Source: MGBC114844 sp910585855 (lineage in GTDB: Bacteria; Bacillota; Clostridia; Lachnospirales; Lachnospiraceae). From it: a DNA stretch of 17,966 nt. How positions within the stretch are numbered: the stretch's first letter is position 1; each line of letters starts with the position of its first letter. The notes under the pieces are model-generated. The model was not told where the DNA came from. It worked only from the letters and a program-made list of their open reading frames with translations, and searched no databases. Shown here piece by piece: positions 15,035-17,966 of this stretch. The stretch spans positions 1 through 17,966 of the forward strand of contig CBFFYP010000086.1 of assembly GCA_965646165.1 (NCBI GenBank), written 5' to 3'. Position numbers and translations under genes: made by a program.

Positions 15035-16543
15035 CTATCTAGAAACGGATTCCGGTTTTTTTCCTAATGTAACTTCTACTTCATTTTCCACATATTGATT
15101 TCTTCCCTGTGCATACTCCAAAGTCACTTTTACTGTTTCTCCGGCTCTATAATACTGCATCAAATTTCGCAGATCTGACATAGAGTTAATAGAAATTCCG
15201 TCAAATTTCGTAATAATATCATACTTTTGAATTCCTGCCTGCGCTGCCGGGCTTCCTTCTTCTACTTCCTGTATAGAAATACCAGTCGGAATCCCATAAA
15301 GAGTTGCATAAGAAGAACTGGTATCTACTGCGGAAATTCCAAGATAACCCTGTTCAGAAGCATCTACTATTTCGGTTCTTCTTTCTACAATTACGGTTTC
15401 ACGGTTCATCAAATCATTGATAATATCTATTGCATCCGAAATCGGAATCGCATATCCCATTCCCTCCACTATTGTACCAGAGTAACCGGAAGAAGAAGTT
15501 TTTGCTGAATTAATACCGATTACTTCTCCATTCATATTTAATAATGCACCGCCGCTGTTTCCCTGATTAATCGCTGCACTGGTCTGAATTGCATGATAAG
15601 AAATATTTTCTACATTGACTTCTCTGTTTAATGCACTTACTACTCCAGTTGTAACAGACTGACCATATCCTAAAGCATTGCCAATCGCAATCGTTCCCTC
15701 TCCTACACGTAAGTTATCCGAATTTCCCAATGTAGCAACTTTTACAAAAGACATGACCTCTTCTGGAATTCTATCAAGCGGAACTGCTAATACTGCTAAA
15801 TCATTTTCAGCAGAAGAACCCTTTAAAATAGCATCTACCGAAATGTCGTCTGTCTGATCTGCCGGTGTTGCATCTGAAAATGTAACGGTAATTGTCTGAG
15901 CGGCATCAATTACATGGTGATTGGTAACAATCAAAAGTTCGGTATCATTCTGCCCTACAATAAATCCCGAACCGCTGGAATTATATTCCTGTGTCCCCAT
16001 ATAAAACGGACCATATGTCACACTTGCTGAACCTCGGCTTACTACAGATACTACGGAAGGCAACGCCTGCTCTACAATGTCTGCTACATTTGAAATTACA
16101 GTAGCGGAAGTATTGGCTGTAACCGTTGCCGGAATTTTCGGTGTTTCTCCATTGCTTCCTATTATCTTTTCTGGAATCAGCCCTACCCTGCCTGCAGCAT
16201 AAGTAATTCCGGTAAATGCAGCTCCGGCTACAAGCCCAAATACAGCAGCTTTGGCAAGAAAAGATACAAATTTCTTTGCTTTGCCGCCTTTTTTCTTTTT
16301 GTTCTGATAAGAATTTCCTTTTGCTTCCCAATTCTGATTTTGAACCCAATTATTCTGCGGTTCTTGATATGCTGTCGCATAAGCTGCATTTCCATAGCGA
16401 CTATATTCGTTTTCATCCTGTTGATTTTCTTTTCTTTCACTTGGCATTGTTATTGACTCTTTTTCCTTTTGTGCATTTGTTTCTTCTGTTACTTCACCCA
16501 TAATAAAATTAGTAGTCAATTCATTTTTCTCTTCGTTTAACAT
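15035..16543 (-). CDS. htrA: HtrA/DegP-like membrane-anchored serine protease
   Basis: 502 residues from the chosen start. The second ATG (16543) is preferred because GAGGG lies 8 nt before it; the ATG at 16549 is only 2 nt from the same site. Order: a polar cytosolic tail (1-80) rich in Glu, Asn and Gln, a Lys-rich stop (82-91), a membrane helix (about 92-117), then the extracytoplasmic protease domain with His210 (TNHHVID), Asp248 (ENDLAVL) and Ser330 (QGNSGGAL), and a C-terminal PDZ domain (about 398-495, GYLGI to VTLGKK). HtrA proteins degrade misfolded exported proteins. A dyad at 16680-16696 may be a regulator site. The element at 14933-15017 starts right after its stop in the opposite orientation. 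Confidence 0.93.
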   Translation of the reverse strand: MLNEEKNELTTNFIMGEVTEETNAQKEKESITMPSERKENQQDENEYSRYGNAAYATAYQEPQNNWVQNQNWEAKGNSYQNKKKKGGKAKKFVSFLAKAAVFGLVAGAAFTGITYAAGRVGLIPEKIIGSNGETPKIPATVTANTSATVISNVADIVEQALPSVVSVVSRGSASVTYGPFYMGTQEYNSSGSGFIVGQNDTELLIVTNHHVIDAAQTITVTFSDATPADQTDDISVDAILKGSSAENDLAVLAVPLDRIPEEVMSFVKVATLGNSDNLRVGEGTIAIGNALGYGQSVTTGVVSALNREVNVENISYHAIQTSAAINQGNSGGALLNMNGEVIGINSAKTSSSGYSGTIVEGMGYAIPISDAIDIINDLMNRETVIVERRTEIVDASEQGYLGISAVDTSSSYATLYGIPTGISIQEVEEGSPAAQAGIQKYDIITKFDGISINSMSDLRNLMQYYRAGETVKVTLEYAQGRNQYVENEVEVTLGKKPESVSR

Positions 16544-16777
16544 TGTCATTTCCCTCTTTCTATCTATTTTTTCTATTTTCTATTTTTTCTATATTTGTTT
16601 TATATTTCTTTTATGCTGTCTTTTCTTTTTTGATTTTTTCTTTTTCTTACTAAAAATACTTTTTATTTTCTTTTTTGTTCTTAACTATGGCTTAAGTATA
16701 AAAAAGGTTTGTGTTTAAATTGTGTTTTCTCTATTAAAAAAGTTTGAACTATTTTTCTTTTTTTATTTCTGTAAATC
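16544..16777 (-). other. AT-rich leader of htrA with purine-rich repeats
   Basis: Between the PPTase stop and the htrA start the minus strand is extremely purine-rich near the gene, with repeated ATAGAAAA blocks (about 16556-16600). No reading frame is seen, and no clear -35/-10 pair can be assigned. Confidence 0.4.
16680..16696 (-). promoter_or_regulatory. Possible response-regulator site upstream of htrA
   Basis: On the minus strand CTTAAG-CCATA-GTTAAG. The TTAAG half-sites are 11 bp apart as a direct repeat and also form a 5-7-5 dyad (CTTAA/TTAAG). An 11-bp direct repeat is the usual spacing for OmpR-family response regulators, which control htrA in several Firmicutes. The site is about 140 nt before the start codon. 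The regulator is not in the window. Confidence 0.3.
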
Positions 16778-17485
16778 CTAAAAATGAGGAATACAAAGGG
16801 AAAGCAAATATTCTTCCAAAAAAAACTGAAAAAAACACCAATCTTCTTGGTTCGATAGGATTTGATTTTGATTTGTAAAAGAACCTATTTTCAAACATAT
16901 TGGATCTGGTTTCTCTATTTCTGAAGGATACTCTTCTGTAAAAATTACAGAATATAAATTCAAAGCAAATGGGGATTGTTTTTCTAATATGGGCTGAAAA
17001 TCTGATTTTGGATATAAATTCCAAAATATTTGATCGGGATCAAAATAAAATTCTATATCACAAAGAGGGAAAGACAAGCCTCTTCCAATCGCCTTAATAA
17101 AACTTTCTTTTAAAGTCCAATACTGCAAAAAAGCCATTTCAAACTCTTCCTCTTTTCGCTTTTGCAAATCTATCTGTTCTTTTTGTGTCAACACTTTCTT
17201 TACAAGTATCTGCTTTACCTGCCTTTTTCTCTCTATATCAATTCCAACCTCATAGCCCGCTGTTACACAAACCGCCATGTTATCACAATGACTGATATTA
17301 AAATGAATCTGCGGATAATCTGGAAAATATGGTTTTCCATATGGATTTTTTTCTATCTTAGGAAATTTAAAAATTCCATATTCCTTTTCCAAAATATAAG
17401 AAAGCAGAACATACGCTGCCTGATGCCCTGCTTTTTCTTTTTGTTTGCCTGTATTATTTTTATATAAATAATAATAAATATTCAT
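16778..17485 (-). CDS. Sfp-type 4'-phosphopantetheinyl transferase
   Basis: A 235-residue enzyme that moves 4'-phosphopantetheine from CoA to a Ser of carrier proteins. Motifs in order are GKPYF (50-54), FNISHCD (62-68), VGIDIE (80-85, Mg-binding Asp83 and Glu85) and YWTLKESFIKAIGRGL (122-137, Glu127 and Lys131). Length and order are those of the Sfp/Gsp group, not AcpS. No NRPS, PKS or carrier protein gene is in the window, so the substrate is unknown. The AGGAG lies about 12 nt before the ATG, slightly far. The region upstream is homologous to that of the C39-like gene at 453, so the two may be controlled together. Confidence 0.9.
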   Translation of the reverse strand: MNIYYYLYKNNTGKQKEKAGHQAAYVLLSYILEKEYGIFKFPKIEKNPYGKPYFPDYPQIHFNISHCDNMAVCVTAGYEVGIDIERKRQVKQILVKKVLTQKEQIDLQKRKEEEFEMAFLQYWTLKESFIKAIGRGLSFPLCDIEFYFDPDQIFWNLYPKSDFQPILEKQSPFALNLYSVIFTEEYPSEIEKPDPICLKIGSFTNQNQILSNQEDWCFFQFFLEEYLLSLCIPHF

Positions 17486-17520
17486 CTTGTCTTTATATCT
17501 CCTATTTCTATAAAAATTTT

Positions 17521-17526
17521 ATTATA
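17521..17526 (-). promoter_or_regulatory. Possible additional -10 box for the PPTase gene
   Basis: TATAAT read on the minus strand, 36 nt before the start codon, but without a good -35 at 16-18 bp. It may be an alternative to the promoter at 17583-17555. Confidence 0.25.
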
Positions 17527-17554
17527 TCATACTCTTTCGCTTTAATTATAACAT

Positions 17555-17613
17555 ATTTAAAATAAAAATCGCATACCAATCAACGAATTTCACACTTTTG
17601 AAAGTTTATCCTG
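17555..17613 (-). promoter_or_regulatory. Promoter region B, homologous to region A
   Basis: On the minus strand CAGGATAAACTT (17613-17602), CAAAAGTGTGAAAT, then -35 TTGATT (17583-17578), a 17-bp spacer containing GCGATTTTTAT, and -10 TTAAAT (17560-17555). The same blocks occur at 316-381 in the same order. Region A has about 9 extra nt between the first two blocks. It lies 70 nt before the PPTase start. Confidence 0.55.
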
Positions 17614-17675
17614 GAATTATATTGATTTTTTAAAAATGAAGGACAGCATAAAACAGCGTGAAATATTTGAAATTC

Positions 17676-17704
17676 TTGCATTTGCGGTAAAAAAATGATA
17701 TGAT
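17676..17704 (+). promoter_or_regulatory. Promoter of the truncated PD-(D/E)XK-like gene
   Basis: TTGCAT (17676-17681), a 17-bp spacer and TATGAT (17699-17704), 28 nt before the ATG. A purine-rich AGGAAGGGAAGAAG ribosome binding region follows. Confidence 0.7.
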
Positions 17705-17732
17705 AAAAGCATAAACAGGAAGGGAAGAAGAG

Positions 17733-17966
17733 ATGGCAACGATATATGACGGGGTATTCCGAACTATCTTAAATGACTGCCGAAAACTGATTATCCCTGT
17801 AATCAATGAAATTTTTGGGGAAACCTATACTGGAGAGGAAGAAATCCATTTCTTTCCTAATGAACATTTTTTAGATCAACAGAATAAGGCAGATAAAGAA
17901 CGAATTACCGACACAAATTTTACCGTTTTTGGGAAAATACCAAAGAAATATCATGTGGAGTGTGAA
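17733..17966 (+). CDS. PD-(D/E)XK-like protein, N-terminal part, cut by the window end
   Basis: 78 codons in frame with no stop, starting MATIYDGVFRTILNDCRKL and ending KKYHVECE. The N-terminus resembles the multi-copy Lachnospiraceae proteins annotated as PD-(D/E)XK nuclease family transposases or Rpn-like nucleases. The Asp in ITDTNF and the Glu in YHVECE could be active-site residues, but the part seen is too short to confirm. It is preceded by a clear promoter and ribosome binding site and is divergent from the PPTase gene. Confidence 0.55.
   Translation, partial: MATIYDGVFRTILNDCRKLIIPVINEIFGETYTGEEEIHFFPNEHFLDQQNKADKERITDTNFTVFGKIPKKYHVECE

Noticed and set aside
17733..17966. Evidence for an active insertion sequence at the right edge
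   Set aside because: Only the N-terminal part of the gene is visible and no terminal inverted repeat or target duplication can be seen.

Overview
The window looks like chromosomal DNA from a low-GC Firmicute of the class Clostridia, most likely Lachnospiraceae. The signs are AT-rich codon use, strong AGGAGG ribosome binding sites, a T-box leader in front of valS, a DUF1292 protein, Clostridia-type ClpX, HtrA and intracellular S8 protease genes, and the start of a PD-(D/E)XK-like gene of a type I associate with this family. The assignment is by gene style; no rRNA or other marker gene is present.

Left part (1-5278): a compact structured region of about 230 nt with a long-range closing helix (62-292) is a candidate non-coding RNA. 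It is followed by a promoter region (316-381) that recurs at the other end of the window, and by a small papain/C39-like protein (453-938). Next comes an AT-rich module on the plus strand: a 757-residue dynamin-like large GTPase (1067-3340), a 357-residue TRAFAC GTPase with a DYPGEW motif (3351-4424) and a 253-residue protein with one C-terminal membrane helix (4517-5278). This two-GTPase plus tail-anchored-protein module resembles GTPase-centred bacterial conflict systems in layout. It is the best candidate here for an undescribed system.

Middle part (5279-13035): valS (minus strand) lies under a complete T-box leader with its own promoter and terminator. Upstream of it is an acidic DUF1292 protein. 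A plus-strand operon follows, with glutamine-dependent asparagine synthetase and an intracellular subtilisin-like protease whose oxyanion-hole Asn position is Glu.

Right part (13036-17966): a ClpX, an HtrA/DegP-type membrane-anchored protease and a Sfp-type 4'-phosphopantetheinyl transferase, all on the minus strand. The window ends inside a plus-strand PD-(D/E)XK-like gene that runs off the edge.

Two patterns cut across the genes. (1) A family of structured elements occurs at 5325-5469, 14706-14850 (minus) and 14933-15017, with a simple hairpin relative at 9265-9314. Each has conserved boundaries (YAGCY at the left, RGGCGTC at the right) and long perfect stems whose sequence differs from copy to copy while both arms change together. 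The three larger copies share an inner GNA/GGA loop and a compensating 5-bp helix. (2) The region upstream of the C39-like gene and the region upstream of the phosphopantetheinyl transferase gene are homologous over about 60 nt, including an apparent promoter at the same distance from the start codon, which suggests co-regulation or a duplicated control region.
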